From: Rachicladosporium sp. CCFEE 5018
Lineage: Eukaryota > Ascomycota > Dothideomycetes > Cladosporiales > Cladosporiaceae
Reading direction: 5' to 3'
Length of the DNA stretch: 64,000 nucleotides
Assembly (NCBI GenBank): GCA_002077045.2
Contig: KZ111146.1
Location: forward strand, 506,206 to 570,205
In this document: piece after piece, positions 23,422 to 34,892 of the stretch
Layout of the letters: each line of letters starts with the position of its first letter
Position numbering within the stretch: position 1 is the stretch's first letter
Program-made: the position numbers and the translations under genes
Notes under the pieces: generated by a model
The model's database searches: none
Seen by the model: the letters and a program-made list of their open reading frames with translations, nothing else
What the model was told of the DNA's origin: nothing

Positions 23422-23738
23422 ATGTCCGGCTCTACCGCAAACCCATCCAAGCCCGCGACGAACGACAGCAAAGACACATCTCAACCAGCCCAACCGCAAA
23501 AGCCAGCTCAGCTGGAAGAGGACGATGAGTTTGAAGACTTTCCCGTAGAAGGTAGCCGAGGCATCGTTACCTCACATTGTCGACTTGACACTGACATCCA
23601 GCAGACTGGGCAAAGGAGGAAGAAGTTGGCGCACAAGCAGCAAGCACACATCTCTGGGAAGAGAGCTGGGACGACGATGAAACCAGCGACGACTTCTCCG
23701 TGCAATTGAAGGCTGAGCTGGAGAAGGTCAAGAAATGA
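23422..23738 (+). CDS. SEM1: 26S proteasome lid subunit Sem1/Dss1
   Basis: Small acidic, mostly unstructured protein that stabilises the 19S proteasome lid; relatives also serve in TREX-2 and with BRCA2-type partners. Exons 23422-23551 and 23602-23738 give 88 aa, the normal size. The two Trp/Phe-containing acidic blocks that define the family are present: EEDDEFEDFPVE just before the intron, and EESWDDDETSDDFS after it. It ends in a basic helix (LKAELEKVKK). The 50-nt intron falls in the same linker region as in many relatives. The N-terminal 30 residues are a Pro/Gln/Lys-rich extension. Confidence 0.93.
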
Positions 23739-23892
23739 AGCGGACTGATTGATGAATACGGGCGAGATGTGGACCAGGGCTTTGCATCAGCGATGGCGTT
23801 GGGGCAGACATATGGAGTGAGATGAGAGGCACTCAAGCAAAGGAAGATGTGTGGGCGTCATCATGAGACTAGCATACGCATGCTGCATACGC

Positions 23893-25542
23893 TCAGCCGA
23901 TGGCTACGACGTCAGGCAGATCAGAAACAATGATCCTCTGCTCCGACTGAAGATCTACGATATGCACGACTCCCAGCTGCAGGCTTCCTGCACGCACGGC
24001 GCGATACTGCAGCTCAACCTCGCAGCATGCGCCAGGCGCCAAGGTCTCTGTATGGACGTCCGGTGTCACGACCAAGACGTACGCGTCAGATGCTGAAGGT
24101 TGGGGTGTGGCGACAGTAGACATAGTTGCTGCATCGCTGCCCGCTTTACTTGAGCCACGAGCAGGAAATTGTGCATTGCCCTGTGCCGAATTTCTCGCCT
24201 GCGTAGCCCGTAAGGCAAATTTGCGGGCTCTGTCACTCTTATTGACGCATTGCACATGGACGACGAAGTCGGCCTTCAGTTTGACCTCTGACGGGCCTGT
24301 GAAGTTGAAGATGACCTCGGTTTTGGCTTCTATGTCCATGCCTGGCCAACCGACTCTATTGCCCGAGCTTGTCACTGGGTTCGACGATACTGTCGTCTTC
24401 GTCCAGTGGTAAACCTTGTCCGCAGTGGCAGCGGGTACCTTCAGGTCAGCCATGCGATTGATGGTGAGCTGGACGCTTGTGCCATCCTCTGTGTTCATAA
24501 TCGCACCTAGCTCCAACAATGATGGCTTGTTCTCGTTCGACCCGGTAGTCATGCTCGTGTGCAACACGCGAAACAGTAGGACGACCTCATCGCCAGCATT
24601 TATCTGCTGCGGCCAATCAACACTGTTGAGTAGACTCACGTCGTAGCCAGGTATTGTCATCGAAACGTCGTGTACTCGTACATCGCCGCTGATGAGCTTA
24701 GTTGCCTCGACATGCACGCTGACGATGCCACCCTGAGGGACAGGGGAGTACTCAAAGCGTGTATACAGAGCGGATGAAATTGGGAACGCTCGTTTCGTCG
24801 CACCTCTCAGCGGCCGCATCAGAGGCTCGTGTCGTGGTGCGGCAGGCGAGACCTTCGTGACTCTCGTCTCCGAAAGGTAGATCTCACGACCAGCATCTCC
24901 ATACGAAGCATCGAAACGCAGAGGCTCAAGTACATTGGCTGGCAGAGGCTGGAAACTAGGTAGATAGTCCTTTTCGGCTTTACTCGTCTCCGCTAGAGCG
25001 TCGGCGAGTGGACTGAGGGTTGCCGTGAAGTAAACGGCAGGTCGTCGGACCTTCGATCCCGGCTGTGCTAGGTGTAGAGTCTGCTTCCATACAGCGTAGG
25101 TGCTGTCGCCTACTGTGAGTACTTGAACGTCAGAGCCGTCTGCTTCCTGTCTGGTCGATGCAACATCGTGCTTGGCTGATGATATGGCGGGATTGCTCGC
25201 AGCCGAAGGGTCTGCGGTCGTAGCATGCGCGGCGATCGTCAATTCGAGGAACGGTAGCAACGCCTCTAGTATCGACTGAGGCAAGGCTGTCTTCAGCACG
25301 ATTTGCAAATTCGATTTCTCGTCTGGCAGGTGAGCACATTAGCGCGTTGTTGTACTCCATGGATGACTTGACGAACCGAAGTAGAGCTGCTTTCGAGCGA
25401 CCGCCCTTTGCAGCTCTTCTGGCGAGCCATTACGCAGGACTGTGGCTGCATCGAATGTATCGTCTTTCGGTACTAGCACTTCCAGATATGCCTTCTTGCT
25501 GAGAGCAGCGAAGTCTGCTCTGACATCTATGGCTTTGCTCAT
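23893..25542 (-). CDS. TRS65: TRAPP II complex subunit Trs65-type
   Basis: Probable Trs65 subunit of the TRAPP II tethering complex, which activates Rab GTPases (Ypt31/32) at the trans-Golgi. Exons 25377-25542 and 23893-25322 give 531 aa. The junction codes for QLYFDEKSNLQIVLK, typical of the family start. The donor is an unusual GTTCGT, but GCTAAT lies about 20 nt before the acceptor. The C-terminal third is a beta-rich, Ig-like module ending in VDLQSEQ then DLPDVVAIG, the signature ending of fungal Trs65. The middle contains a Ser/Ala/Thr-rich disordered insert. The assignment rests on the ends and general fold pattern. Confidence 0.78.
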
Positions 25543-26050
25543 ATCTCCATTTCAGTTGCTAAACTTCCCCTCGCCGATCGATTTTCAAGAAGGAAACAAG
25601 TGGTCGATCTCGACTCTGGGGATTATATCTGCAGCCGGGTCGGTGACTCAACGCGGACACTCAACCTCCCCTCTGCTCGTGCGTACCTGTGCAACTTTGG
25701 CTTGTGGTCGACGCAGGTACAACGGCAATGCATATCACGCTAACCGTTCTTGGACCGGTCGTCTTGACCCCGGCTTCGTTTTGGCAAGCTGCTCTCCACC
25801 TCACTTCTCCTCTTCTGCTCACAACCAGATCAACATGTCGAGAGCATTGCGCCAATCGATCTTGTAGCATCGAGCCAGTTTGTCCGTCTTGATGACGCCT
25901 GCCTTGAATCATCAGATCGGCAGTCCTGCATCTGAGATGTAATAGTACTTAGAGCGGTTGTATCTTTTCCTCAGCGTAAGGTAGATCTCAACCTCAAATC
26001 TTATATTTCTCCTCTCCGTAATATTTCAACGTCCCTAGCTCCTTCACACC
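25543..26050. other. divergent intergenic region TRS65/GH5
   Basis: About 0.5 kb holding both promoters. A TATA-like TTATATTT lies at 26001-26008, about 45 nt before the GH5 start codon. No gene is seen. Confidence 0.5.
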
Positions 26051-27510
26051 ATGAAGTCCGCTCTGCTCGCAGTGCTGCTGACTGGAGTCGCGGCCTCGCC
26101 ATCTGGCTATGGCGGCGACGCATTTTCCTCGGTAGTGACTGCACTGCGAAAGCTACTACCGAATAGATTCGGCTCATCAAACAACTATGGCCCAATCACG
26201 AAACAAATCTTGCAGTCCTACGTCGAGCCCATCAACGTCAGTCACCGGACCTCACCCTGCATACGTAACACGCCGGGCTAACATAACAGTAGGAGCAAGT
26301 TCTCCGCAACAGCTACGTCGTCCGTAAAGGCTCAGAGCTTCAGCTCGGTGGCAAGCGCTGGACCTCCTCTGGTGCGAACGTCTACTGGCTTGGCCTGGAC
26401 GAGAACGTCATCCCTCCCGCTGGCCAGCCATTCTACGCTCCCACCAACGCGTCCTACCCTACACATGGCCGCATCACCGAAATCATGAACACTCTCGTCA
26501 CGATGGGCGCTCATACCATTCGATCGCAGACCTTGGGAGTCTCAACCGGTAACCCGCTCTCACTGGAGCCGGACCTGAACGTCTTCAACGAAGCAGCATT
26601 CGACACCATAGACTGGACAGTCTTCCAGGCGCGTCAACACGGCATCCGCATCTTCGCTCCCCTGGTCGACAACTACGACTACTACCACGGCGGCAAGTTT
26701 AACTTCCTGCGCTGGCGCGGCATCAATATCAGTAGCACTACATCCGCCCCGCAAGACCCATTGGTACAGCAATTCTACGAAAACCGCACGATCATCAACG
26801 ACTTCAAAACATACATCCACCACCTCCTCACGCACGTAAACCCCTACACCGGCCTCTCCTACGCCGAAGATCCCACGATAATAGCCTACGAGACTGGCAA
26901 CGAGCTCGGCGGGCCGGTATTCGGCGACAAAGACGTCCCAGTAGCGTGGACGCAAGAAATCTGCGATTACGTCAAGAAACTCGGCCCGAAGAAGCTGTGC
27001 ATAGACGGCACCTACGGCGTCAACGCGACCCATCTCGATATCCCGAGTGTGGACATCTACGACGACCACTTCTACCCACTCAACATCACGAAGTTACAAG
27101 AAGGCATAGACCTCGTTGGCTCTGTCGACAAAGTCTACTTTGCAGGCGAGTACGACTGGACGGGCCGTATCACTTCCGCGCCTACACTGCAGGCATTCTA
27201 CGATGTGATCGAAGCGCGGCAGAGTCTCGCGAAGCCGGTGGTGGCTGGTGATCTGTTCTGGTCGCTTTTCATGCATAACGTGCCCGACTGTCAGCACTTC
27301 GTCAATCATACCGATACATTTACTCTGCAGTACGGCAATCCACTTAACACTGCGCTGAACAACACGCAGATCTCGACCATCAGACAGCATTTCTTCAAGA
27401 TGCAAGGGCTGAATGTATCGAGCTACTTGCCGGCCGTGGCGTGTCCCGGGAAGCTGGCGGATTTGACGTACTCACCGGGGGTGTTGGACTTTGACGCGAA
27501 CGCGTATTGA
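26051..27510 (+). CDS. secreted GH5-type glycoside hydrolase, mannanase-like
   Basis: Secreted retaining glycosidase of clan GH-A, most like fungal family 5 beta-mannanase-type enzymes, which cut beta-mannan in plant walls. Exons 26051-26236 and 26293-27510 give 467 aa. A signal peptide (MKSALLAVLLTGVAAS) starts the protein. The body opens with GANVYWLGLDEN. The acid/base glutamate is Glu266 in ETGNELGG and the nucleophile is Glu348 in FAGEYDWTG; the His/Tyr between them (DDHFYP) also fits the clan. Multiple N-glycosylation sequons are present. Exact substrate and subfamily are uncertain. A TATA-like box lies about 45 nt upstream of the ATG. Confidence 0.85.
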
Positions 27511-27716
27511 ACGTCGAGCATTGATCAGCTAGACACGAGCAGGTCCGAGGGTGAGAGCTGCAGATCCTAGGAATTTCAGTGAAGCAATGTCTACGTACAA
27601 AGTCCGGGTATCACAGGACCCAAATAATTCCTGCTTTCCAATCCCATGCCAATGCCCGTGTACACCTCGAACGCCACGCAGAGCCGAGCAATTAGTCGTC
27701 AGACATTACATGACAC

Positions 27717-28699
27717 TTAAGACCGAAACCTTGCGCTCCTCTTCTCGCTTGGAGGTTTCGGATTCGGCTTGACGCCCATTACTCGCTTGCCGCCCATGGC
27801 TTGTACTGTCTCGGCCAGCTTGCCAGTCTCGTGCAGCTCTTGAATATCGTCGCCGCCGCCTATAGATTTGCCGTTGATGAGTACGTTGGGAACCGTCCTG
27901 CGGCCTGTCGATTTGAGCAAAGCGGCTTGCAGGCCTGGGCCGAGCTCGTGTTGGTCTAGCTCAACGACGTAGGGAGGTGGTGTGATGGTGTAGAGATCCA
28001 GGAGGATGTGCTACGTCACTGTCAGTTCAGAGTCCACCAGATCCACCCAATTGCAGCATGACTTACCTTCGCCTTCATACTGAACGGACAATAACTCTTC
28101 GAAAACACAATCACTGGCCCCTTCTTCAAAATAGCATTCATCTCCTCCTCCACCTTCGCCGCCTCCTCAGCCTCCTCATCATCCGCACCTTTCGCGACCT
28201 CGCTCTCCCTCGGCCCCGTATTCCCCACCTTCGCAACGCCATCCAACCCCTCATCCCCCTTCTCATTAATCACCACCCGTCCATCCGTAGGCACCATTTT
28301 CCGTCCCGCGACGCCCTTCCCTCCGCTCCCTTCCTCAACCTTCTTTCCTCCCTGCGCGCTCTTCTCCGCCTCCTGCACGAGGATAGGTTTCTGCCCTTCC
28401 TTCTCCCCTGCGCTGGGCGCCTTACTCTCCATCGCGCCCTCGTGCTCCTTCTGCACTTTGGCCACGCGATCAGCGCGCGCTTTCTCATCTGCTAGCACGG
28501 CGTCATGCGACGCGGCGGATTGCCGATTGTGCATTGCTTCGACTGTGCGGGTGTAGAAAGCAGAGTTTTGGGTGTTCTTTGCGCCGGTTGTGACGTAAAT
28601 TATTACTAGGAGAGTGAGGAGGGCGATGAGGCCTGTGGCTTTGAGGCGGCGGTTGGAGGGCATGGTTGCGGTGGTGCGGGCGCGGAGATCGGTGGGCAT
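27717..28699 (-). CDS. membrane-anchored monothiol glutaredoxin (Grx6/Grx7-like)
   Basis: Glutathione-dependent thiol oxidoreductase of the early secretory pathway, similar to yeast Grx6/Grx7. Exons 28067-28699 and 27717-28010 give 308 aa. A single signal-anchor helix lies at about residues 23-40 (LIALLTLLVIIYV). A long charged, Lys/Glu-rich stem of about 150 residues follows. The glutaredoxin domain starts at GPVIVFSKSY, with active site Cys204-Pro-Phe-Ser; there is no second cysteine, so it is monothiol. The TVPNVLING glutathione-binding loop and GGGDD motif are present in exon 2. A second in-frame ATG at 28663 is equally possible as the start. The stem is longer than in yeast. Confidence 0.85.
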
Positions 28700-29092
28700 G
28701 GAGGTGTGGTTTTCGTGGTGTGGGGATGTGGGCGGCTATCGGCTGGGTGTTAACATGATGGGTAGCGCTGTGGGTGTTATTGGGTATGTTGATCGTTCTG
28801 TCGACTATGGACGTTGTTCTGAGGTGTAGCGATAGTCGAGAAAGAGCTTTGAGATCTGCACCTGCCCCTGACGAGTAGACCTGCAGGTTATGAAGCATCA
28901 CATGCGCAAGTGCTGTCACTGGCGCGTGTGTCCCAGGATACCCCCGCATTTCGAGCGACTTTGTGGGGGCCGCTCTTACCCTTTCGGGCATAAGGTTGCG
29001 GAGATTTTCGTTGGCAGTTGGGGCGTGCTCAAGCGCATATAGCCAGGCCCGGTCTATTCATCTACAGATCCCGTTGCGTCCCCTCTGGAGCA
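28700..29092. other. intergenic region, no gene seen
   Basis: Presumed promoter of the glutaredoxin gene and 3' flank of IML2. No further feature is recognised. Confidence 0.5.
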
Positions 29093-31222
29093 CTACCCAG
29101 GCACACCACATCCCCTCAACGTCTCTCTAGCAGTCGTGACCTTTAGCCCCACCCTAGCATCTAAATCATACCCCTCACTCTTCTCGCACTTTGCCAGCTC
29201 TTCTCCACACTTCCTCAAACCCTCCCGATCCCCGGTCTCCCCACCGGCAGCCTCCCATAGACACACAGCCATCTCGTAGTGTCCCACAGGCACTGTCCAG
29301 GTATCCGGAAACGGACAAGACCGCAGCGCTGCCATGGGCTGTGCCAGTGCACCGGCTTTGAGCGTCTCGATCGCTTCCGGCACGCGACCGAGGAAACGGT
29401 AGGCGGTAGCTTGGAGGAGGGAGTGGATTGCCTTCTCATCCTTCTGCTCTTGCGACCAAGTCGGCTGGGCCGTGGAGAAAGCGAGGCGGTCGAGCGAGAT
29501 CTGGAGCTGGGAAGCGGGCATGCGTTTGTACCCGCTCCAGAAGTAGATCATCTCCTCCAGTGGGCTGATGCCGATGGCATCTATGTATGAGCAATTCAAT
29601 GTTGCTGCACGGGCGGTGATCTTCTCCAGCTTCCGCGCGACGAAAGTGTCGAAGGGGAGTTGACGGGCCATGAAGCGCTTCTTGCCGATATGCGCTGGGT
29701 GTATCTTGAATAGACGCTCTGCTTCGTCCTCGCAGCGCTTTGCCTCCTTGGCGTCGCCTGCGGCCTTTGCGAGCCGATATAGCTCTACATAGCACGAAGC
29801 TGCGATGTAGTAGTACAGCGCATGACTCCAATTGTTCAGCTCTATGCAATGCAAAAAGCTCTTCGCGCAGTCTTCGTACCTGTGCAAGTACATGAAATTT
29901 AGACTCCGCTCGAAGACTCGCAGGGCTTCGACTTGTTTCAGCGGACTCGGCTCGCCGCCCTCGGTGATCGCGATGGCTTTCTCAAGCTCGTGGTCGCGGC
30001 TTAGCACGCGGGCTTCTTCCAATAGCCAGAGCTTGCTCTTCGGGTACAGTGTCCGCATCTCCTTCAACAACACCCTCAGCCTCTCCTCCGGTAATGCATC
30101 AGACGAAAGTATATCGCAAAATGCAATCGCGCCGTTGTGGAAGCCCAGCGTTATTAGACTGGCCATAGCACCGTTGATGTTCGTCTTGAAGCGTGTAGCC
30201 GACCAGAGTAATCGCATGCCGTTTGCGCGATTGCCACGAAATGAGAAAAGCGAGAGCAGCTTAGCGAAGGTTGGCGGCACCATCGAGAGGAGGAGCTGCA
30301 GGAGCCCGAAGCAAAGGGCTGTGCCGCTGTGAATGAAGAGGTCTATGGGGTCGGAGGTCACGGTGTTGAAGTCGAGGTCGTCTAGTGCTGAGGACGCGGC
30401 GGGTTTGGAGGGTATACCGCTAGAGGGTGGTTGTGTCTGCTGCTTCGTGTCCGAGTCTGACATGGAGAGCCCGTTAAGCTTGAGATCGTCTAGATGGCCC
30501 TGGTACGCAGCTGTGGGCGTAGGCAGATCGTCCACGCCCTCATCCGCATCCACGAACTCCAGATCTTCATCCTCGTCCCCACTATCGCTGTCCCTCCTCG
30601 ATCGCGGTGTCTGCACCCCCGAGCTCTCACTCGCCGCCACGGTCGACCCAGCCAACGACACCTTGCTCCCCGCCGCGCTCCCTTTGTTCAATCCTCGCTT
30701 CTCCAAGTACAAACGCTCTGCCTCAGATATCTCCCACAAAGTCCCAAACGCCTTCCTCAGCTTATAGAACCCCCTCAAACTCTCCGTCAAACTCTCATTC
30801 AGCACCGCCACCACCGCACTCATCAACTGCGTCTCCGCATGACACAGCGCATACTCCGCCCCAACAGGATAGATACTACTCCTATGCGCCGTCCCCGGGT
30901 CCCTCAGTGCACGTCGTTGATGCTCCAACGCTGACTCCTCAGCCTCTGCTAAACGCTGAGACGCGGCTTCTATGACTTCTTTCTCGAATCCCAGCGTGGC
31001 GCGGAGGAAGAACGTGGTGGCTATGCCGAGCTTGTGGAAGGGGGATGTGCCTTTCCGGAGCTCGGTTTCGGCGAGGTCGACGTCGTCGTTCATTATGTGG
31101 GCTGCGGCCGCGAGGGCTTGTTGGAGGGCGTAGGGTTCGTCGACTGCGGTGAGAGACTTGCTCGCGCTGCTGTGAAGCGTTACGGGGGTTTTGGCGGAGA
31201 GCCATCCTCCCATACGCTTCAT
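29093..31222 (-). CDS. IML2: inclusion body clearance protein Iml2-type (TPR)
   Basis: Helical TPR protein of the Iml2/TTC39 family; yeast Iml2 helps clear protein inclusions together with lipid droplets. One exon of 710 codons (709 aa), close to the family length. The N-terminus contains MNDDVDLAETELRKG and FHKLGIATTFFLRATLGFE, the conserved opening of the family. An acidic, Ser-rich insert covers about residues 190-285. The helical repeat region then runs to the end, with the conserved LLSLFSFRGNR and FWSGYKRMP blocks. The ATG at 31222 was chosen; a GTG two codons earlier is not a likely eukaryotic start. No intron or break is seen. Confidence 0.88.
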   Translation of the reverse strand: MKRMGGWLSAKTPVTLHSSASKSLTAVDEPYALQQALAAAAHIMNDDVDLAETELRKGTSPFHKLGIATTFFLRATLGFEKEVIEAASQRLAEAEESALEHQRRALRDPGTAHRSSIYPVGAEYALCHAETQLMSAVVAVLNESLTESLRGFYKLRKAFGTLWEISEAERLYLEKRGLNKGSAAGSKVSLAGSTVAASESSGVQTPRSRRDSDSGDEDEDLEFVDADEGVDDLPTPTAAYQGHLDDLKLNGLSMSDSDTKQQTQPPSSGIPSKPAASSALDDLDFNTVTSDPIDLFIHSGTALCFGLLQLLLSMVPPTFAKLLSLFSFRGNRANGMRLLWSATRFKTNINGAMASLITLGFHNGAIAFCDILSSDALPEERLRVLLKEMRTLYPKSKLWLLEEARVLSRDHELEKAIAITEGGEPSPLKQVEALRVFERSLNFMYLHRYEDCAKSFLHCIELNNWSHALYYYIAASCYVELYRLAKAAGDAKEAKRCEDEAERLFKIHPAHIGKKRFMARQLPFDTFVARKLEKITARAATLNCSYIDAIGISPLEEMIYFWSGYKRMPASQLQISLDRLAFSTAQPTWSQEQKDEKAIHSLLQATAYRFLGRVPEAIETLKAGALAQPMAALRSCPFPDTWTVPVGHYEMAVCLWEAAGGETGDREGLRKCGEELAKCEKSEGYDLDARVGLKVTTARETLRGCGVPG

Positions 31223-31905
31223 CGTCACTGGTAATCTGTGCTGCCAAGGTAGGCTTGAAGTAGTGCTAGCCTATAGCCTCGAGGCTTGAAGAGGTCGTGA
31301 CAACGGGGAGGTACGCTGAAACAAAGAGACGATCTTCAGCAATACCTACCTCCAATCGATGTACACCAAGGAACGTGTGTAGTCAACGAGCACACGACAA
31401 TCAGCCTGCACAGCTGGAGGATTGCGGTACCTGACTTGCTTGATGACGACAGAGCCCTGCACAGCAGCGGCTGAGATGCCAAACGCGCTGAATGCGAGCT
31501 CTTGATGGAAAGTCGGCGGGCTGGTCACGACAGCTCGTGTCCACGTGGGTGTCGCATGAAATGCGTGGCTGGAGTCAAAAAGTAAGATAACATGATACAA
31601 CATTCACGTGTCCTACATGATCTGATAGCTGCCGAGCAGCTCATCACAGCAGCAAAAGGCATTCCGGTCACACAAAGCTACGAATTGCATACACCAAGAA
31701 CCAAATAATTAGTAACACAGGGGTATCCTCAACACAACCTCCACCAAAGTCATCAACCCATCGCACTCCCCAAAGGCCAAGGCCTTAGCGTGCTCGCCGC
31801 ACTCCCCCGTCTCCCCTGATCCTCCAGTCCCGGCCTCTCCCTCTCGTGTCCCCCCGGATCCGACTCCCTCCCTATTCCGAAACCCCAGCTCGAGGTCGAC
31901 CCGCC
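31223..31905. other. intergenic region, no gene seen
   Basis: About 0.7 kb between two minus-strand genes. It holds the IML2 promoter and the 3' flank of the phosphatase gene. An 85-codon frame at 31346-31603 has no recognisable features. Confidence 0.5.
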
Positions 31906-34125
31906 CTACCAAGTCTCCCCCTGGCCCTTATACCCCGCCACCTCCAGCGCGGGGATCGAGAAGCCATACCCCTCCGTATGCGCCTCGCGGTCCTGCGGGT
32001 TCTTCTCCACGCGTATGCAGACGTCTAGACCATCTGTACCAGCGAGACCAGTGGGCGTGATGCCGTTGGCTGCTGCGTGCGTAGTACCGGCATGCATCTC
32101 ACCTAGATGCAAAGGCTCGCGAGGGTTCTTGGGCGGAATGAAGTCGGACACCTTGTTGGTGCCGTTGGCATTGCCGTTGATGCCGTGGGCTGCGTTCATC
32201 GAGTGAGAATGTGACTCGGTAATGATAGCGTAATTGCGAGACGGCATCGTGGCGTGGTTGTTCGCCGCGCTCTTTGGCTTGACGCCTGGCTCGCCGGCAC
32301 CGGGGTTCTTGTCAAACAGCTCGAGGAGGGTCTCGTCAGTATGTTCGTCAAGATGATGAATCTTGTTGCGTCTTGCCAGCAGGTTTGCCACGGCTTGTGG
32401 AGGTGGCTTGTTGGTGATGGCCGAGGAAACGATATTGGGCATGTAACGCCAGTCGTGCTCGGCTGCGATGTTCAAGTCAGGCTTGCTGTAGAAGCGTCCC
32501 ATGGCTGCAAGATGGACGTCACCGCCGAGGATGCTGATGCGGATCGAGTGCTTCTTCGCGAGATCCTGCAGGCGGAGGATGAGTGCTTTGCGCTCCTTCT
32601 TGTGTTGGTGAGCTGTGTAGTGGTCGTCCAGATCATCCATAAGATCCACGCCACCATCGAACTGGTTGAAGAAGCCGCCTGCGAAGCCGAAGCGCTTGTT
32701 GAGCAAGCGGATTGGCGCGATCAGAGGCGATTGCAAGATGTTCTCGAGCCACTGCAGGCGAGGATATGCGATTGGCACTCCGAGAAGCAGGACGAGATGC
32801 TTGATGGCGCCGTTTGACGCAGCGATTTGCTGCGCTGCATGGTTGAAGATGAGCTCGTACGTCTCGGGGTAGTTGATCTGGTGACGCGTCCGCTCTGTGC
32901 GTGCGTCTAGTCCCAAGAATGCGATGCGCTTGCCCAGTTGGCAGTACATGCTTCGGCTGCATTCCTCGACATAAGGTCCGGGCTTCTTGCCAATGATGTA
33001 GCTCGGATCCTCGTGCGTTGCCTTCATGACGTACGCATCCTTCAGCTGCGCGGCGTCGGCTGGTGTGGTCTTGCTGTGCCCGCCAGTCGTTTGCGGCGCA
33101 TCCGAGCTGTAGGTACTGACTGGCGGTGGCAAGTGGTGCTGGAACAGGAGATAGTACTTGTGAGCAACGCCTCCAATGCCGCGGAAGACTGGACTCCGCA
33201 TGAAATGATCGGTGTACGAGCCGAACCCATCGATAATGTCATGATCATCCCAGATGTTGAGCTGAGGAATCTGGCCATTGGCAGTCGAGAACGGCACCTG
33301 TCCGTACCACGTCGTGTAGTTGTCGAAGTAGTAGTCATCGCAGTCCGCTCGCAGCTTGTCACCGAAAGGATACTCACGACGCTTGCGCGGATTGCTTATA
33401 TCCGTCCAAGCCTTGAGCGGTCCCTTCACGCGCACAGAGTCGTTGTAGATCTGATCGCCACCACCGATCATTACATGGAATGGCTTCTGCGCATGTACGC
33501 GCAGCACGTCGTTCCACAACGCTGGACCGGACCAAGCTTCCTCGTCTGTTCCCACCGAGAAGCCATTGCAGGAGTGGAACATGATCCGCATGCTCTCGTG
33601 CTTTGAAGGCACTGTGAAGGTCGTCGGCTTCGTCACAGGCGACTTGCTCCGCGCGTCCACCATGCGAGGTATGCTGTACTCCCAGAGCGACTCTTCATCC
33701 TGGAACGGCAGATCGATGGAGAACTGCCAAAATGCCTTGCGTGGGTCCTCGTACAGTTTGTTCCCGTTGAACGACCGCTCCGAGTGCCCGTTCAGCAGTC
33801 CACTCTGTCCACCGCTCCGGCTCAGCCTGAGGCCTTCCGGGACGCTGCCGGGTGTAGTCACAACGAGTACACTGCCGTGCCAGATCGGATTGCTGCCATG
33901 CTCATCGCTCATGCGGCGGTAGTTGAGCAGGGGTCCGCAGATGACCTCGAGCTCATGGCTGGTGCTGACAATCTGCGGTCCAGCGCCTATGCCGTTCGCT
34001 TGGTGTGGGATGTTGACATCTGCAGTCGGTCCATTGGGACGAGAGATGGGGTCGATCTCATGCTCTCGCTGCGCTCCGTTGGCGGTAGGACCGTTGGTGT
34101 AGTGTTCCCCGTTTGCGACCGCCAT
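31906..34125 (-). CDS. PhoD-like metallophosphatase
   Basis: Cytosolic-type member of the fungal PhoD-like phosphatase group (calcineurin-like metallophosphoesterase fold); the natural substrate is unknown. A single exon gives 739 aa. Metal-site motifs appear in the right order: GGGDQIYND, then NIWDDHDIIDGFG, then GLDARTERT and finally LGGDVHLAAMGRFY. The family-typical N-terminal part (CGPLLNYRRM) follows a low-complexity Asn/Gly start (MAVANGEHYTNGPT). No signal peptide is seen. The C-terminal tail is Asn/Ala/Gly-rich and ends near YGFSIPALEVAGY. The start ATG is the first in the frame. Confidence 0.85.
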   Translation of the reverse strand: MAVANGEHYTNGPTANGAQREHEIDPISRPNGPTADVNIPHQANGIGAGPQIVSTSHELEVICGPLLNYRRMSDEHGSNPIWHGSVLVVTTPGSVPEGLRLSRSGGQSGLLNGHSERSFNGNKLYEDPRKAFWQFSIDLPFQDEESLWEYSIPRMVDARSKSPVTKPTTFTVPSKHESMRIMFHSCNGFSVGTDEEAWSGPALWNDVLRVHAQKPFHVMIGGGDQIYNDSVRVKGPLKAWTDISNPRKRREYPFGDKLRADCDDYYFDNYTTWYGQVPFSTANGQIPQLNIWDDHDIIDGFGSYTDHFMRSPVFRGIGGVAHKYYLLFQHHLPPPVSTYSSDAPQTTGGHSKTTPADAAQLKDAYVMKATHEDPSYIIGKKPGPYVEECSRSMYCQLGKRIAFLGLDARTERTRHQINYPETYELIFNHAAQQIAASNGAIKHLVLLLGVPIAYPRLQWLENILQSPLIAPIRLLNKRFGFAGGFFNQFDGGVDLMDDLDDHYTAHQHKKERKALILRLQDLAKKHSIRISILGGDVHLAAMGRFYSKPDLNIAAEHDWRYMPNIVSSAITNKPPPQAVANLLARRNKIHHLDEHTDETLLELFDKNPGAGEPGVKPKSAANNHATMPSRNYAIITESHSHSMNAAHGINGNANGTNKVSDFIPPKNPREPLHLGEMHAGTTHAAANGITPTGLAGTDGLDVCIRVEKNPQDREAHTEGYGFSIPALEVAGYKGQGETW

Positions 34126-34892
34126 ACTGTTTGTATTGTCTTCTGAGAATTACGCGCCTCCTGCGATATTGCCCTGCGCGCAAAAGCTTATGTGATACGC
34201 GATACTCTATGCTCAGTAGCAATAGTCCGGCGCGTCTCGTCCGCGCTTCAGCTCAGCTCAGCTCGTTAAGGCCCAGGAAGAAGTAGGAAAATACAAAAAG
34301 TGAAGTTGAGGTGTTCAACGGAATTGCGCAAGAGCGTCTTCGAGGAAGGTCTTGCAAGAGAAGGTGCAGGGAGGAAGGAGCTGACGCGCATGCAAGTCTG
34401 GCAACAGAGATACAGGTTACGCCGTTTGCCAAGGGCTTGGTATGCAAGCTCATATTAGGACAAACCCGATGTAGATCCCACGTTCCCTGCGTCTCTGGAG
34501 CTCATTCTTCTCCTTGTTGCGAACGATGCTTGACGGCTGTGGAGCCCCATGCCATCCGACGGTGTCTGGCAAGCGCGAGGGCCGTTTCGCGAAGTACTTG
34601 AGAAAGAACGTGCGAATGTGAACGTCGCGAATGATGAAGCCCGAAACATGCACGATGCTCCCGGCGCCAGATCTTCCCTTCCCTAGCGCTGCCAAGTCGG
34701 CAGGGAAGGCCGATCGGACCAGACTTCAAGTGCACGATGAGACAGGGCTGTGGAAACAACAGAGGCATGTGCAAAGTGCTACTGGCTAATATATAAGTCA
34801 AGACTTGCAGAGCAGTCCCTTCAGTGAGGCCAAATGCCCACCAAGCCTAGGGATCTTGTGCCCGGTTGCCCCATTGCACACCCTCGACCGAC
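34126..34892. other. intergenic region, no gene seen
   Basis: About 0.77 kb. A TATATAAG string at 34790 points rightward, but no plus-strand gene follows within reach. Overlapping frames in this interval look random. Confidence 0.45.

Noticed and set aside
34786..34800. Well-formed TATATAAG on the plus strand
   Set aside because: No plus-strand gene follows; the next coding region is on the minus strand, so no promoter is called.
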